From the NCBI RefSeq assembly GCF_900451175.1, contig NZ_UGJJ01000001.1, positions 1,178,001 to 1,242,000 on the forward strand: a stretch of 64,000 bases of DNA, given 5' to 3'. Positions 34,123-43,623 of the stretch are shown in pieces. Position numbers and translations under genes: made by a program. This DNA comes from Kingella potus (lineage in GTDB: Bacteria; Pseudomonadota; Gammaproteobacteria; Burkholderiales; Neisseriaceae). The notes under the pieces are model-generated. The model did not search any database, was not told the origin of the DNA, and saw only the letters and a program-made list of their open reading frames with translations. Position 1 is the first letter of the stretch. Every line of letters starts with the position of its first letter.

Positions 34123-36810
34123 ATGAATCCGATTGAATACGCCCGCCGTTTTTCCCCGTTTCTCGCCCGCCTGCTCGACGGGGGCGGCTTGGATACGGAC
34201 ATTTTGCAGCCCATGCTGGACAAGGTGTTGCACGAAACGGATTTTCAAAACTTTGCCGGCTGGGCAGATATTCTGGCGCGGCGGGACGAGGCGGAGCTGG
34301 CGCGGCAGCTGCGCGTGTTGCGCCGTTATGTGGTGGCGCAGATTATGGTGCGCGATTTGAACCGTATCAGCGGTTTGGACGAAGTTACCCGTACGATTAC
34401 GCTGTTTGCCGATTTTGCCGTCAATACCGCGCTGGATTTTGCCTATGCCCATTATTGGGACTTGTACGGCACGCCCGTCGGCCGCCATACGGGCGAAGCG
34501 CAGCATTTGAGCGTGGTGGCGATGGGCAAGGCGGGCGGCTACGAATTGAACGTGTCGTCCGACATCGATTTGATCTTCGTCTATCCCGAAGCGGGCGAAA
34601 CCGACGGGCGGCGGTCGCGCGACAATCAGGAATTTTTTACCAAAGTCGGGCAAAAGCTGATTGCGCTGTTAAACGACCTCACCGCCGACGGGCAGGTGTT
34701 CCGCGTCGATATGCGCCTGCGTCCCGACGGGGATTCGGGCGCGCTGGTGTGCAGCGAAACCGCGCTGGAACAGTATCTGACCGCGCACGGGCGCGAATGG
34801 GAACGCTATGCGTGGTGCAAAGGCCGCGTGCTGACCCCGTATCCGAACGGCATCAAAGCCCTGGTGCGCCCGTTTGTATTCCGCAAATATCTGGACTACG
34901 GCGCGTATGGCGCGATGCGCGCCCTGCACCGCCAAATCCGCGCCGAAGTCGGCCGCAAAGGCATGGAAGACAACATCAAACTCGGCGCGGGCGGCATACG
35001 CGAAATCGAATTTGTCGCACAGATTTTCCAAATGATACGCGGCGGCCAGATGCGCGCGCTGCAACTGAAAGGCACGCAGGAAACGCTGCGGATGCTGGCG
35101 CAGCTTGGCGTGATGCCGTCTGAAAACACGGCCAGGCTGCTCGAAGCCTACCGCTTTTTGCGCGATGTCGAACACCGCCTGCAATACTGGGACGACCGCC
35201 AAACCCAAACCCTGCCGCAAAATCCCGAACAGCGTCAGCTTCTGGCCGAAAGCATGGGCTTTGCCGACTATGCCGCCTTTTCAGACGGCCTCGATGCCAT
35301 CCGCGCCGCCGTGTCCGCCGAATTTGACAACATCCTGTCCGATCCCGAAGAAACGCCGCCCGCCCGCTTTGCCGGCATCTGGCCGCTGCCGCAGGACGGC
35401 TTTTCCCAAGACACCGGAACACGGCTGGCACAAGCCGGCTTCGACCCGCAGGCCGTGGCGGAGCGTTTGGCCGCACTGGGGCGGAGCAGCCGCTACCGCA
35501 GCCTTTCCCCGCACAGCCAGCCCCGCTTCGACGCACTGCTGCCCCGACTGGCCGAAGCCGCCGCAGAATGCCCGCATCCCGGCGACACCCTGTTCCGCCT
35601 GATCGATTTCATCGAAGCCGTCAGCCGCCGCCCCTCCTATCTCGCCTTTCTGATCGAATACCCCAACGAACTCTCCCGCGTTGCCCGCCTGATGGGGCAG
35701 AGCACATGGATGGCCGACTACCTGCGCAACCATCCCGCCCTGCTCGACGAAATGCTCAGCGACCAGCTCACCGAAACCCGTCCCGACTGGCCGCAGCAGG
35801 CCGCCCTGCTGGCCGCCGAACTCGAAGCCTGCGACGGCACCGAAGCCAAAACCGACACCCTGCGCCGTTTCCGCCATGCCCACGTCTTCCGCCTGGCTGT
35901 GCAGGACTTGGCGGGAAAGTGGACGGTGGAAAGCCTTTCCGACCAGCTTTCCGCCCTGGCCGACATCATCCTCGATGCCGCCCTCACCCACGCCTGGCGC
36001 GAAATGCCGAAAACACACCGCGACACCCCCGAATTTGCCGTGATCGGTTACGGCAAACTCGGCGGCAAAGAACTCGGCTACACCTCCGATCTCGACCTGG
36101 TCTACCTCTACGACGACCCCCACCCCGACGCGCTGCAAATTTACAGCCGCCTTGCCAACCGCCTGACCAACTGGCTCAACGCCGCCACCGGAGCCGGCAC
36201 GCTCTATCAGACCGACCTGCGCCTGCGTCCCAACGGCGACAGCGGCTTCCCCGCCCATTCCGTGCAGGCATTTGAAAAATACCAGCGCGAAAACGCCTGG
36301 ATTTGGGAACACCAGGCACTGACGCGCGCCCGTTTCGTCTGCGGCAGCGCAAGCATCCGCAAGAGCTTCGACCGCATCCGCGGCGAAATCCTCACCCGCG
36401 AACGCGATCCCGCCGCCCTGCGTCGGGAAATCTCCGCCATGCGCGAAAAAATCGCCGCCTCCCACCCCCCGTGCGACACCGATGTCAAATACGCGCACGG
36501 CGGCATAGTCGATGTCGAATTTGCCGTGCAGTACCTCATCCTCGCCCATGCCCGCCGCTGCCCCGCGCTGCTCGACAACTACGGCAACATCGCCCTGCTG
36601 GCGACAGCCGCCGCCGAAGGCCTGATCGATTCCGCCGCCGCCGGAGCCGCCCGCGCCGCCTACCGCTATCTGCGCGCCCTGCAACACGCCGCCACCCTGC
36701 ACGAAGACGGCGCGGCGCAAACCGACAGCGTGCGCGACGGCCACTACCGCGCCGTGCGCACCCTGTGGCGGCAGATATTCTGCGAAAGCGAAACCCAAGA
36801 GGCCGTCTGA
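34123..36810 (+). CDS. glnE: bifunctional glutamine synthetase adenylyltransferase/deadenylase
   Basis: 895 residues with the duplicated layout of GlnE. The N-terminal deadenylase nucleotidyltransferase core has GKAGGYELNVSSDIDLIFVY; the C-terminal adenylyltransferase core has GKLGGKELGYTSDLDLVYLY; each is followed by a helical domain. It adds or removes AMP on glutamine synthetase in response to nitrogen state through PII. The stop is in a DUS (ends QEAV); an inner DUS of the ATG type gives MPSEN, and another gives FSDGL. Confidence 0.95.
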   Translation: MNPIEYARRFSPFLARLLDGGGLDTDILQPMLDKVLHETDFQNFAGWADILARRDEAELARQLRVLRRYVVAQIMVRDLNRISGLDEVTRTITLFADFAVNTALDFAYAHYWDLYGTPVGRHTGEAQHLSVVAMGKAGGYELNVSSDIDLIFVYPEAGETDGRRSRDNQEFFTKVGQKLIALLNDLTADGQVFRVDMRLRPDGDSGALVCSETALEQYLTAHGREWERYAWCKGRVLTPYPNGIKALVRPFVFRKYLDYGAYGAMRALHRQIRAEVGRKGMEDNIKLGAGGIREIEFVAQIFQMIRGGQMRALQLKGTQETLRMLAQLGVMPSENTARLLEAYRFLRDVEHRLQYWDDRQTQTLPQNPEQRQLLAESMGFADYAAFSDGLDAIRAAVSAEFDNILSDPEETPPARFAGIWPLPQDGFSQDTGTRLAQAGFDPQAVAERLAALGRSSRYRSLSPHSQPRFDALLPRLAEAAAECPHPGDTLFRLIDFIEAVSRRPSYLAFLIEYPNELSRVARLMGQSTWMADYLRNHPALLDEMLSDQLTETRPDWPQQAALLAAELEACDGTEAKTDTLRRFRHAHVFRLAVQDLAGKWTVESLSDQLSALADIILDAALTHAWREMPKTHRDTPEFAVIGYGKLGGKELGYTSDLDLVYLYDDPHPDALQIYSRLANRLTNWLNAATGAGTLYQTDLRLRPNGDSGFPAHSVQAFEKYQRENAWIWEHQALTRARFVCGSASIRKSFDRIRGEILTRERDPAALRREISAMREKIAASHPPCDTDVKYAHGGIVDVEFAVQYLILAHARRCPALLDNYGNIALLATAAAEGLIDSAAAGAARAAYRYLRALQHAATLHEDGAAQTDSVRDGHYRAVRTLWRQIFCESETQEAV

Positions 36811-36841
36811 AAACCTGCCAAACGGGTTTTCAGACGGCCTC
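36799..36841 (+). terminator. DUS terminator overlapping the glnE stop
   Basis: GAGGCCGTCTGAAAACC and its exact complement around a nine-base loop. Confidence 0.75.
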
Positions 36842-36913
36842 AAACGTATTTTTATCAGACAAAGCATTGCAACCAATGCCGATTTTTCCATCACCGTCCC
36901 CATCAAAAACCAA

Positions 36914-37117
36914 GTGGCAATAGAAAAAATCAGGGAAAACCGCTGCTTGGATGAAACACCAAATTCGCATTACCATATTTTGGGATTTTTGATAGCGAAA
37001 AAACCCGAATTGTTTACCCGAGAAAATGCCCCTTATGTCGGGTTCGATAAATTTATAGAAGAAAAGTTTTACGAAATTCACGGGAAAAAACTCGGCTTGC
37101 CGTCAGACAACGGTTAG
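36914..37117 (+). pseudogene. AT-rich ORF, probable gene remnant
   Basis: 67 codons from a GTG. The same frame is open upstream to about 36847, directly after the glnE terminator, but without a good start. The peptide (HYHILGFLIAKKPELFTRENAPYVGFDKFIEEKFYEIHG) looks protein-like and the DNA is much more AT-rich than the neighbours. I recognise no family. No ribosome binding site or start fits, so a 5'-truncated remnant of a transferred gene is more likely than a whole gene. Confidence 0.35.
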
Positions 37118-37460
37118 CGGAATGGCCCACAGCCAAGCCCGCATAAAGCAGGGGGTGCGGCACAGCCGCGCACGCGCTCCGTGCCGTCCGATAAGGTTTT
37201 CAGACGGCCTCTTACGCAGCAAAAACCGCGTGCGCCGCTTCGGCGGTACACCCTGCGCAGTACAGTATGGAAAACAGACAGGCCGTCTGAACAGCGGGTT
37301 TCGCTTTTTCAGACGGCCTCTGCCGTTGGGTAGGGTGTGCGGCTTGCCACGCACGCGGTCTGCCGTTTCCCCATCCGAGGCCGCGTGCGCACCTGCGGTA
37401 CACACCCCGCGCTTGTTTTGAATATAAAGGCCGTCTGAAACCCGTTTTCAGACGGCCTTT
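37118..37460. repeat. gene-free repeat array
   Basis: REP-like palindromes at about 37148-37180 (plus), 37226-37257 (minus), 37327-37357 (plus) and a degenerate one at about 37380-37410 (minus), with DUS singles, a pair at 37279-37320 and a tight DUS hairpin at 37427-37460. No gene. Confidence 0.65.
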
Positions 37461-37520
37461 TCTACCTTGAAGCCCTCCGCCCGCAGGCGTACCATCCGCG
37501 CTTTGCCCGAGGCCGAAACC

Positions 37521-38444
37521 ATGACCGCAGACCTTTCCGATTCCGCCGCCGAACGCCGACGCGGCCTGCGCTACGCGCTGGGCTGCTATGCCGTGTGGGG
37601 GCTGTTTCCGCTTTATTGGTATCCGCTCAAAGGCGCGGTGCCGGCGGGGCAGATGCTGGCGCAGCGGGTGGTGTGGTCGGCATTGTTCGCGCTGCTGCTG
37701 CTGTTGTGGTACAGGCAGGGCGGGGCGGTGCTGGCGGTGCTGCGCCGTCCGCGCCTGCTGGCGGCCTTTGCCGCTTCGTCGCTGTTTATCGGTGCAAACT
37801 GGCTGGTGTATCTGTGGGCGATTACCAACGGCCATGTGCTCGATGCCAGCCTGGGCTATTTTGCCAACCCGCTGTTTAATGTGTTTCTCGGCTTTGTGGT
37901 GCTCAAAGAGCGGCTCGACCGCACCCGTTGGGCGGCGGTTGCGCTCGCTTTGGCAGGCATTTTGTGGCTGGCGGTGCCGGCCGGGCAGGTGCCGTGGATT
38001 GCGCTGCTGCTGGCGGGCAGTTTCGGCAGCTACGCGCTGATCCGCAAACTCGCACCGATGGACGCGCTGCCGGGGCTGGCTTTGGAAACCTTTCTGCTGC
38101 TGCCTTTTGCCGCCGCCTATCTGGCCTGGTGCGTACGCAACGGGACGTTTGTCGCCGCAGGCAGCCTGAGCGTGCTGCAAAACGCGGTGCTGCTGGGATC
38201 GGGGGCGGCCACGACGCTGCCGCTTTTGATGTTTGCGGCGGGGGCGAAGCGCATTTCCCTGTCGCTGCTGGGCATCCTGCAATATTTCTCGCCCACCATC
38301 CAGCTTCTGCTGGGGCTGGTCTTGTTCGGCGAAACGCTTGACGGCAGCCGTCTGGCGGGCTATGCGCTGGTGTGGCTGGGTGTGGCGGTGTTTTTGTCCG
38401 GCGTGTGGCGGGAGGGGCGGCGGGCGGCCGTAAAGGCCGTCTGA
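37521..38444 (+). CDS. rarD: EamA-family transporter RarD
   Basis: 307 residues, ten hydrophobic segments. RRRGLRYALGCYAVWGLFPLYWYPLKGAVPAGQMLAQRVVWSALF at the start and SLFIGANWLVYLWAITNGHVLDASLGYFANPLFNVFLGFVVLKERL in the middle are the RarD signature of the drug/metabolite superfamily; the substrate is not established. ATG 37521 is chosen because the family start (G-xxYALGCY) lies 14 residues on. The stop is in a DUS (KAV). Confidence 0.9.
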   Translation: MTADLSDSAAERRRGLRYALGCYAVWGLFPLYWYPLKGAVPAGQMLAQRVVWSALFALLLLLWYRQGGAVLAVLRRPRLLAAFAASSLFIGANWLVYLWAITNGHVLDASLGYFANPLFNVFLGFVVLKERLDRTRWAAVALALAGILWLAVPAGQVPWIALLLAGSFGSYALIRKLAPMDALPGLALETFLLLPFAAAYLAWCVRNGTFVAAGSLSVLQNAVLLGSGAATTLPLLMFAAGAKRISLSLLGILQYFSPTIQLLLGLVLFGETLDGSRLAGYALVWLGVAVFLSGVWREGRRAAVKAV

Positions 38445-38946
38445 AAACGCCAGCCCCGCAGCAAACCCGCTCCCGCCCCTGCGCACGCGCGGGGGAGGGT
38501 TGGGGAGGGGGTGGCGGTATGCAGAACCGCTTTGCCCGCCGTCCTGCACATCTCTGCCGGGCGGCAAAAGCCTCCACCACGACCCTCCACCCAAAGCGGG
38601 AGAGGGCACAAAAGGCAGAGGCCGTCTGAAAAAGGCAATGCGTTTTTCAGACGGCCTCTGCCGTTAGGGTAGGGTGTGTGGCTCGCCACGCACGCGTTCT
38701 TCTGCGCCATCGGCCGTGTTTCCGACATTCCGTATTGTTCAAACCGCCGTTTGCCAAACAGCAAGATGCAGAACGTGCGGACACTTCGGGGCAGAAAAAC
38801 CGCGTGCGCCGCTTGGGCGGCACACCCTGCGCGGATTCGGCGCGGGAAAACAGACAGGCCGTCTGAAACCGCGCCGCCGCTTGCTTCGTGGCGCGGTTTG
38901 TTTTACAAACCGTATCCGTCCGTCCAACCCTAGAAAAGGAAATGCC
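38445..38946. repeat. gene-free composite repeat region
   Basis: One copy of the G/C-rich module (about 38455-38605), a DUS pair at 38619-38658, REP-like palindromes at 38669-38698 (plus) and 38800-38831 (minus), and a DUS near 38857. The last 60 bases lead into the lipoprotein gene. Confidence 0.65.
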
Positions 38947-39681
38947 ATGACTGCAAAACAATCTAAGCTGTCCGCCTTCTGGCTGTCCGCCGTATTCGGC
39001 CTCGCCGCCTGCGGCAATCAGGATACGGCATCCGTAAGCACGCCGCCGGAGCCTGTCGAAACAGCCGCTTCCGCTGCTTCCTCCCCCGCATCCGCCCCCC
39101 AGCAGGCCGAAAACCCGTCCGCCGCATGGGAAACGGTTGCCGCCTCCGATACGGCCGCCGCAGCGCAAACCGAAGCCTCCGCCGCCCAAACGCCCGCCGC
39201 TTTCTTGGGCGATGCCGCCGCGCTGCAAGCCGCCGAAGACGCGTTCAAAGCCCTGCCGCAGTTTGGCGGCAAGCCGGTAAACGTGTTCCAAACCATCCAT
39301 TTTTACGGCGGCAGCGATCCGCGCATCTCTGTGGAAGTGCAGGATCCGAACAAGCCGGAAAACGTCGACCATTACGAATACGAAAACGGCAAATGGAACG
39401 GCCCGCAGCCGGTGCAGCTTTCCGGCAGCGGGCGCATGAAAGACAATGTGGTGCCGCTGAACAAGATTCCGTTTGCCGCCGTGGCGAAAATCCATCGGGC
39501 ATGGTCGGAAAAAGCCAAAGAAGTCGGCGGGCGCGAAGCCGAGCCCGACCACATCTATTTCTCGCTGTTTGTCCCCACCGGCAGGAGCAAATGGTATGTC
39601 GGCGACATCGAAACCGACCGTGCGCGATACGATTTCGAATTCCACAACGACGGTTCGGTCAAGAGCTTTAAAAAACAGTAA
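38947..39681 (+). CDS. putative lipoprotein of unknown function
   Basis: 244 residues from ATG 38947 with AAAAGGAAA upstream. The signal ends in a lipobox, GLAA-Cys22. A low-complexity Ala/Ser/Thr/Glu-rich stretch follows (about 25-90), then a compact C-terminal domain (about 95-244) with FKALPQFGGKPVNVFQTIHFYGG, YEYENGKWNGPQPVQL and WYVGDIETDRARYDFEFHNDG. The tether-plus-domain layout fits a surface or periplasmic lipoprotein. No family recognised. Confidence 0.75.
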   Translation: MTAKQSKLSAFWLSAVFGLAACGNQDTASVSTPPEPVETAASAASSPASAPQQAENPSAAWETVAASDTAAAAQTEASAAQTPAAFLGDAAALQAAEDAFKALPQFGGKPVNVFQTIHFYGGSDPRISVEVQDPNKPENVDHYEYENGKWNGPQPVQLSGSGRMKDNVVPLNKIPFAAVAKIHRAWSEKAKEVGGREAEPDHIYFSLFVPTGRSKWYVGDIETDRARYDFEFHNDGSVKSFKKQ

Positions 39682-39705
39682 GCCCGCAGCGGCGCAATAA
39701 GCAGC

Positions 39706-39737
39706 AGGCCGTCTGAAAACCCGTTTTCAGACGGCCT
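39706..39737 (+). terminator. DUS terminator after the lipoprotein gene
   Basis: AGGCCGTCTGAAAA, CCCG loop, exact complement, T-rich tail. Confidence 0.75.
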
Positions 39738-40723
39738 CTTTCGTGCGCCGCGCTTCCGCACTCATCCGATAAAGCAGCCCCGCCCGCTTACGGCCAGATT
39801 GCCCCATTCGGTCAGCGCGGCCAGAAAGCTGCGGCGGCAGGGCTGGCGGCATTATTGGACAGGCTGGACGACGGCAGCCGCTCTGCCAAAGCCGGAGCAG
39901 CCTGAAAAAGCCTGCTGGCTGCATCCGATTTTGTCCGAAAGGCCGTCTGAAAACCGAAAAATCCGCCGCAAACCTGCACTCTCCCCTGCGCCCGCGCGGG
40001 GGAGGGGCGGGGAGGGGCGGTTTGCCAAACCGCTTTCCCGCCCGCCAACACAGCCGAAGCGGCAACAGCCCCCACCCTAACCCTCCCCCGCAGGCAGGAG
40101 AGGGAACAGAGGCCGTCTGAAAAACATTTGTGCTTTTCAGACGGCCTATGCTGTTCGGTAGGGTGTGTGGATCTGCCACGCACGCAGTTGCGGAGACTGC
40201 ACGGTCTTTCGTTGCGGCAGGGAACACGTGCGTCGCCTCGGGGCGACACACCCTACGCGGAGTCGGCAGATAAAACAGAAAAGGCCGTCTGAAAATCGAA
40301 AATATGGTTTTCAGACGGCCTTTTGCCCTTTGTTCCCCCTCCCGTTTGCGTGGCGGGATGGGGCGGGGGCTTTTGCGGCTTGGCGGGAACGCGTGTGTGG
40401 CTGGCCGCACACCCTGCTGCGGGTTCGGCAAGGCTGTGTTCGGTATGGGAAGTATTGCCGTTCGGGTAGGGTGTGCCGCCCAAGCGGCGCACGTGTTTTC
40501 TTGTTGGACGGAATAGGAAACATCAGGCCGTCTGAAAAACGCATTGCGGTTTTCAGACGGCCTCTGCCTTTTGTTCCTTCTCCCGCTTGCGGGATAGGGC
40601 GGGGGCTTTGCTGCTCGGCAAGAGCGCGTGCGCCGCTGGGCGGCACATTCTACCTGCGCGGCAGCGGCCGTCTGAATCGTTAGAAGCCACGCCCCCTACG
40701 TTGGCTCGGTACGGCGGTGGCGG
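39738..40723. repeat. longest gene-free repeat array
   Basis: Nearly 1 kb. It has one G/C-rich module (about 39955-40110), five REP-like palindromes (about 40158-40188 plus, 40225-40258 minus, 40386-40412 minus, 40466-40498 plus, 40622-40655 minus) and DUS hairpins at about 40110-40147, 40282-40322 and 40525-40562. The first 200 bases (39738-39940) have no repeat and may be a decayed coding segment. No intact gene. Confidence 0.65.
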
Positions 40724-41356
40724 CTAGGGGGCGAGCCGTTCTTTTATCCACAGGCCGTCTGAAAGGCGGTAGCGGATGCGGTCGTGCAGGCGGCTGGGGC
40801 GGCCCTGCCAGAATTCGATTTGGTCGGGGATGACGAGGTAGCCGCCCCAGTGCGGAGGGCGGGGGACGTGCAGGGGGTGTTTGAGGCCGGCGGCGGCGGC
40901 TCGTTTGACGAGGATGTTTTTGTCGGCAATGACGCTGCTTTGTTCGCTCGCCCATGCGCCGAGGCGGCTGGCGTAGGGGCGGGAGGCAAAGTATTGGTCG
41001 GAGGCGGCGGCGGGCAGCTTTTCGACGCGGCCTTCGATGCGTACCTGTCTTTCGAGTTCGGGCCAGAAGAAGGTGAGGGCGGCATAGGGGCGGGCGGCAA
41101 GGGCAAGGCCTTTGCGGCTGTGGTAGTTGGTAAAGAAAACAAAGCCTTGCGGGCTGACTTCTTTGAGCAGCACCATGCGGCTTTGCGGGCGGCCGTCTTC
41201 GCCGACGGTGGCGACGTTGACGGCGGTGGGTTCGTTTGCCTGTGCGTTGACGGCTTCGGCCAGCCATTGCTCGAATTGGGTAAGGGGGTTGTCGGCGCAG
41301 TCGTGTTCGGAGAGGCGGCGTTGGCTGTAATCTTCGCGGATGTCGTGCAGGTTCAC
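40724..41356 (-). CDS. pdxH: pyridoxamine 5'-phosphate oxidase
   Basis: 210 residues from GTG 41356, with AAAGGAAAA in place; the family length is about 210-220. MNLHDIREDYSQRRLSEHDCADNPLTQFEQWLAEAV, PQSRMVLLKEVSPQGFVFFTNYHSRKG and a C-terminal IEFWQGRPSRLHDRIRY are the PdxH signature with FMN and PLP contacts. It makes pyridoxal phosphate from the pyridoxamine or pyridoxine form. One DUS is translated as LSDGL near the end. Confidence 0.95.
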   Translation of the reverse strand: MNLHDIREDYSQRRLSEHDCADNPLTQFEQWLAEAVNAQANEPTAVNVATVGEDGRPQSRMVLLKEVSPQGFVFFTNYHSRKGLALAARPYAALTFFWPELERQVRIEGRVEKLPAAASDQYFASRPYASRLGAWASEQSSVIADKNILVKRAAAAGLKHPLHVPRPPHWGGYLVIPDQIEFWQGRPSRLHDRIRYRLSDGLWIKERLAP

Positions 41357-41465
41357 CGTTTTTCCTTTCGTGGCCGGTGCTTGCGGCATGGTTGCGGTGT
41401 GCGGTAAAAATGGCGGCACGGCTGTGCCAGCCGTGCATTTTTGCGTTAAGGCGGGGCTGTGGCGC

Positions 41466-41500
41466 AACAGGCCGTCTGAAAGCTGTTCAGACGGCCTGTT
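41466..41500 (-). terminator. DUS terminator of bamD
   Basis: AACAGGCCGTCTGAA and its exact complement around a five-base loop, 15 bases beyond the bamD stop on the minus strand. Confidence 0.7.
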
Positions 41501-41514
41501 TTGTGTCGGGTTGA

Positions 41515-42318
41515 CTATTTCCAGTAACGCCACCAGGGTGCGTCGTTGTCTTTCCACGAGCGGGTAAGGTAGGGGCTTTGCGGGAAGTTTTGCTGCAAGA
41601 TGCGGCGGGTGTCCTCTGCAAGCTGCGGCCTGTTCATTTTCTGGTAGGAAAGCTCCATAATCGCCAGGGCTTCTTCGACATAGCGGGTGTTTTGGAAGCC
41701 GGTTACGATGTTTTGCGCACGGTTGGCGGCGGCCAGGTACGCTCCGCGTTTGGCGTAGTAGCGGGCGACGGCCATTTCGTTGCCGGCAAGCGCGTCCACG
41801 AGTTTGGTCATGCGTTTGGTCGCGTCTTCCACATATTTGCTCTGCGGATAGTTGCGCACCAGCTCGGAAAAGGCCTGATAGGCTTCGCGGTTGGCTTTCG
41901 GGTCGCGGTCGGACCAGTCTTGCGAGGCCAGCTTGTTGAGGAAGGACGGGTCTTCGTTAAACAGAATCAGCCCTTTGAGGTAGAGGGCGTAGTCCATGCT
42001 CGGATGCTGCGGGTGCAGCTTTTGGAAGCGTTCCACCGCCGCGAGGGCTTTCTCGCGTTCCTCGTCCTTATAATAGGCGTAGGCCGTATCGAGCTGCGCC
42101 TGCTGCGCGTAGCGGCCTTGCGGGAAACGGGATTCCAAAAGTTCGTATAACTTGACAGCCCGCGTATAATTGTTGCTGTTCAACTCGTCTTGCGCTTCGG
42201 CGTAGAGCTTTTCCACCGACCAATCCTGAGTGATTTGCGCGTCTTTGTCGCTGGTGCCTTTGCTGGCGCATCCGGCAAGAGCCGCGCCCAATGCCGCTAC
42301 TAAAAGAAATTTTTTCAT
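41515..42318 (-). CDS. bamD: outer membrane assembly lipoprotein BamD (ComL)
   Basis: 267 residues. Lipoprotein signal ending LAG-Cys17, then TPR repeats (VEKLYAEAQDELNSNNYTRAVKLYELLESRFPQGRYAQQAQLDTAYAYY and further copies). BamD is the essential lipoprotein of the BAM complex, which folds outer membrane beta-barrels; in Neisseria it was first named ComL for its effect on DNA transformation. Its ATG overlaps that of rluD on the other strand (CATG). Confidence 0.94.
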   Translation of the reverse strand: MKKFLLVAALGAALAGCASKGTSDKDAQITQDWSVEKLYAEAQDELNSNNYTRAVKLYELLESRFPQGRYAQQAQLDTAYAYYKDEEREKALAAVERFQKLHPQHPSMDYALYLKGLILFNEDPSFLNKLASQDWSDRDPKANREAYQAFSELVRNYPQSKYVEDATKRMTKLVDALAGNEMAVARYYAKRGAYLAAANRAQNIVTGFQNTRYVEEALAIMELSYQKMNRPQLAEDTRRILQQNFPQSPYLTRSWKDNDAPWWRYWK

Positions 42319-43438
42319 GCAGAACTCTTCATTAGAAAACGCCGCAGATTATAGCGATGATTTTGATTTTGGGGCAGCCCCCGCAGACGAAACCTGTCTT
42401 GACCTGACTGTGCCGCTCGATATGGCGGGTCTGCGGCTGGATGCCGCGCTGGCGAAGCTGCTGCCCGATTATTCCCGTTCGCGCCTGTCCGAATGGATAA
42501 AGGACGGCGCGGTGTCGGTAAACGGCAAACCGGCCAGGCCGAAAGACAAGCTCATCGGCGGCGAAAAGCTGGCGGTGCAGGTGAGGGAGAGTAACGAAAC
42601 GCTGGCGTTTGCGCCCGAACCTATGGATTTGGACATTGTGTACGAAGACGACAGCGTGATTGTTTTAAACAAGCCTGCGGGGCTGGTGGTGCATCCCGCA
42701 GCGGGCAATTGGTCGGGTACGCTGCTCAACGGCCTGCTCGCCCACTGCCCCGCACTGCAAAACGTTCCGCGTGCCGGCATTGTCCACCGTCTCGACAAAG
42801 ACACCAGCGGCCTGATGGTTGTGGCCAAAACGCTTGCCGCGCAAACCCATCTGGTCAGGCAGATGCAGGAGCGCAGCGTCAAGCGCATCTACCGCGCCGT
42901 GGCAAACGGCATCGTTCCTTTCGACGGCAAAATCGACACCCTCATCGGCCGCGACCCGCACAACCGCACCAAAATGGCCGTGGTCAAATTCGGCGGCAAA
43001 GAAGCCGTAACCCATGTCCGCGTGCTCGAACGCTATCAGTCGCACAGCTATATCGAATGCGCTCTGGAAACCGGCCGCACCCACCAGATCCGCGTCCATA
43101 TGCGCGAGGCCAACCATCCTCTGGCGGGCGACCCCGTGTACGGCAGTCCGCGCCATACCGCCTCCGATGAGGTGAAAAACGCCGTACGCGGGCTGGGCAG
43201 GCAGGCTTTGCACGCCTACCGCCTCAGCTTCGTCCATCCGCAAAGCGGCGAAACCCTGCACTTTGAAGCCCCGCTGCCGCAGGACATCTACCACCTGCTC
43301 TCCGTCCTGCGGCTGGAAAGCGGCTTCGATTCCCCGTTAAGCCGCGAAGAGGAGTGGCAGGCGCATTCGGACGCGGACGAAGACGACGGCTGGGACGAAG
43401 ACGATTACGATGTGGAAACCGTTTACGTGCGCGATTAG
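42317..43438 (+). CDS. rluD: 23S rRNA pseudouridine synthase RluD
   Basis: 373 residues. An acidic N-terminal tail (about 1-28), an S4 RNA-binding domain (about 30-95, RLDAALAKLLPDYSRSRLSEWIKDGAVSVNGK), then the catalytic domain with HRLDKDTSG and nucleophile Asp160. RluD modifies U1911, U1915 and U1917 in helix 69 of 23S rRNA. The C-terminal tail is strongly acidic (DADEDDGWDEDDYD). ATG 42317 shares bases with the divergent bamD start, so its ribosome binding site would lie inside bamD. Confidence 0.9.
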   Translation: MQNSSLENAADYSDDFDFGAAPADETCLDLTVPLDMAGLRLDAALAKLLPDYSRSRLSEWIKDGAVSVNGKPARPKDKLIGGEKLAVQVRESNETLAFAPEPMDLDIVYEDDSVIVLNKPAGLVVHPAAGNWSGTLLNGLLAHCPALQNVPRAGIVHRLDKDTSGLMVVAKTLAAQTHLVRQMQERSVKRIYRAVANGIVPFDGKIDTLIGRDPHNRTKMAVVKFGGKEAVTHVRVLERYQSHSYIECALETGRTHQIRVHMREANHPLAGDPVYGSPRHTASDEVKNAVRGLGRQALHAYRLSFVHPQSGETLHFEAPLPQDIYHLLSVLRLESGFDSPLSREEEWQAHSDADEDDGWDEDDYDVETVYVRD

Positions 43439-43623
43439 GGCGTGCTGCCCCGTTTCGGGCACGGCCTGCGGTTTTCAGACGGCCTCCAGGCAGCCGCCGC
43501 CGCGCAGGCCGTCTGAAAATGCGGCATACGGGCTTTTGTATTACAATCCGCGCTTTTTCGCCGCCGGGCAAAGGGAGGCCGTCTGAAAGGCTTCCTTATC
43601 CGTTCGGCATCATGGAGAACGAT

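Noticed and set aside
39775..39945. Short peptide-like stretches after the lipoprotein terminator (minus strand: NNAASPAAAAF and, in another frame, LAALTEWGNLAVSG)
   Set aside because: They might be a decayed gene, but pieces lie in different frames, are too short and match no family I know; not listed as a gene.
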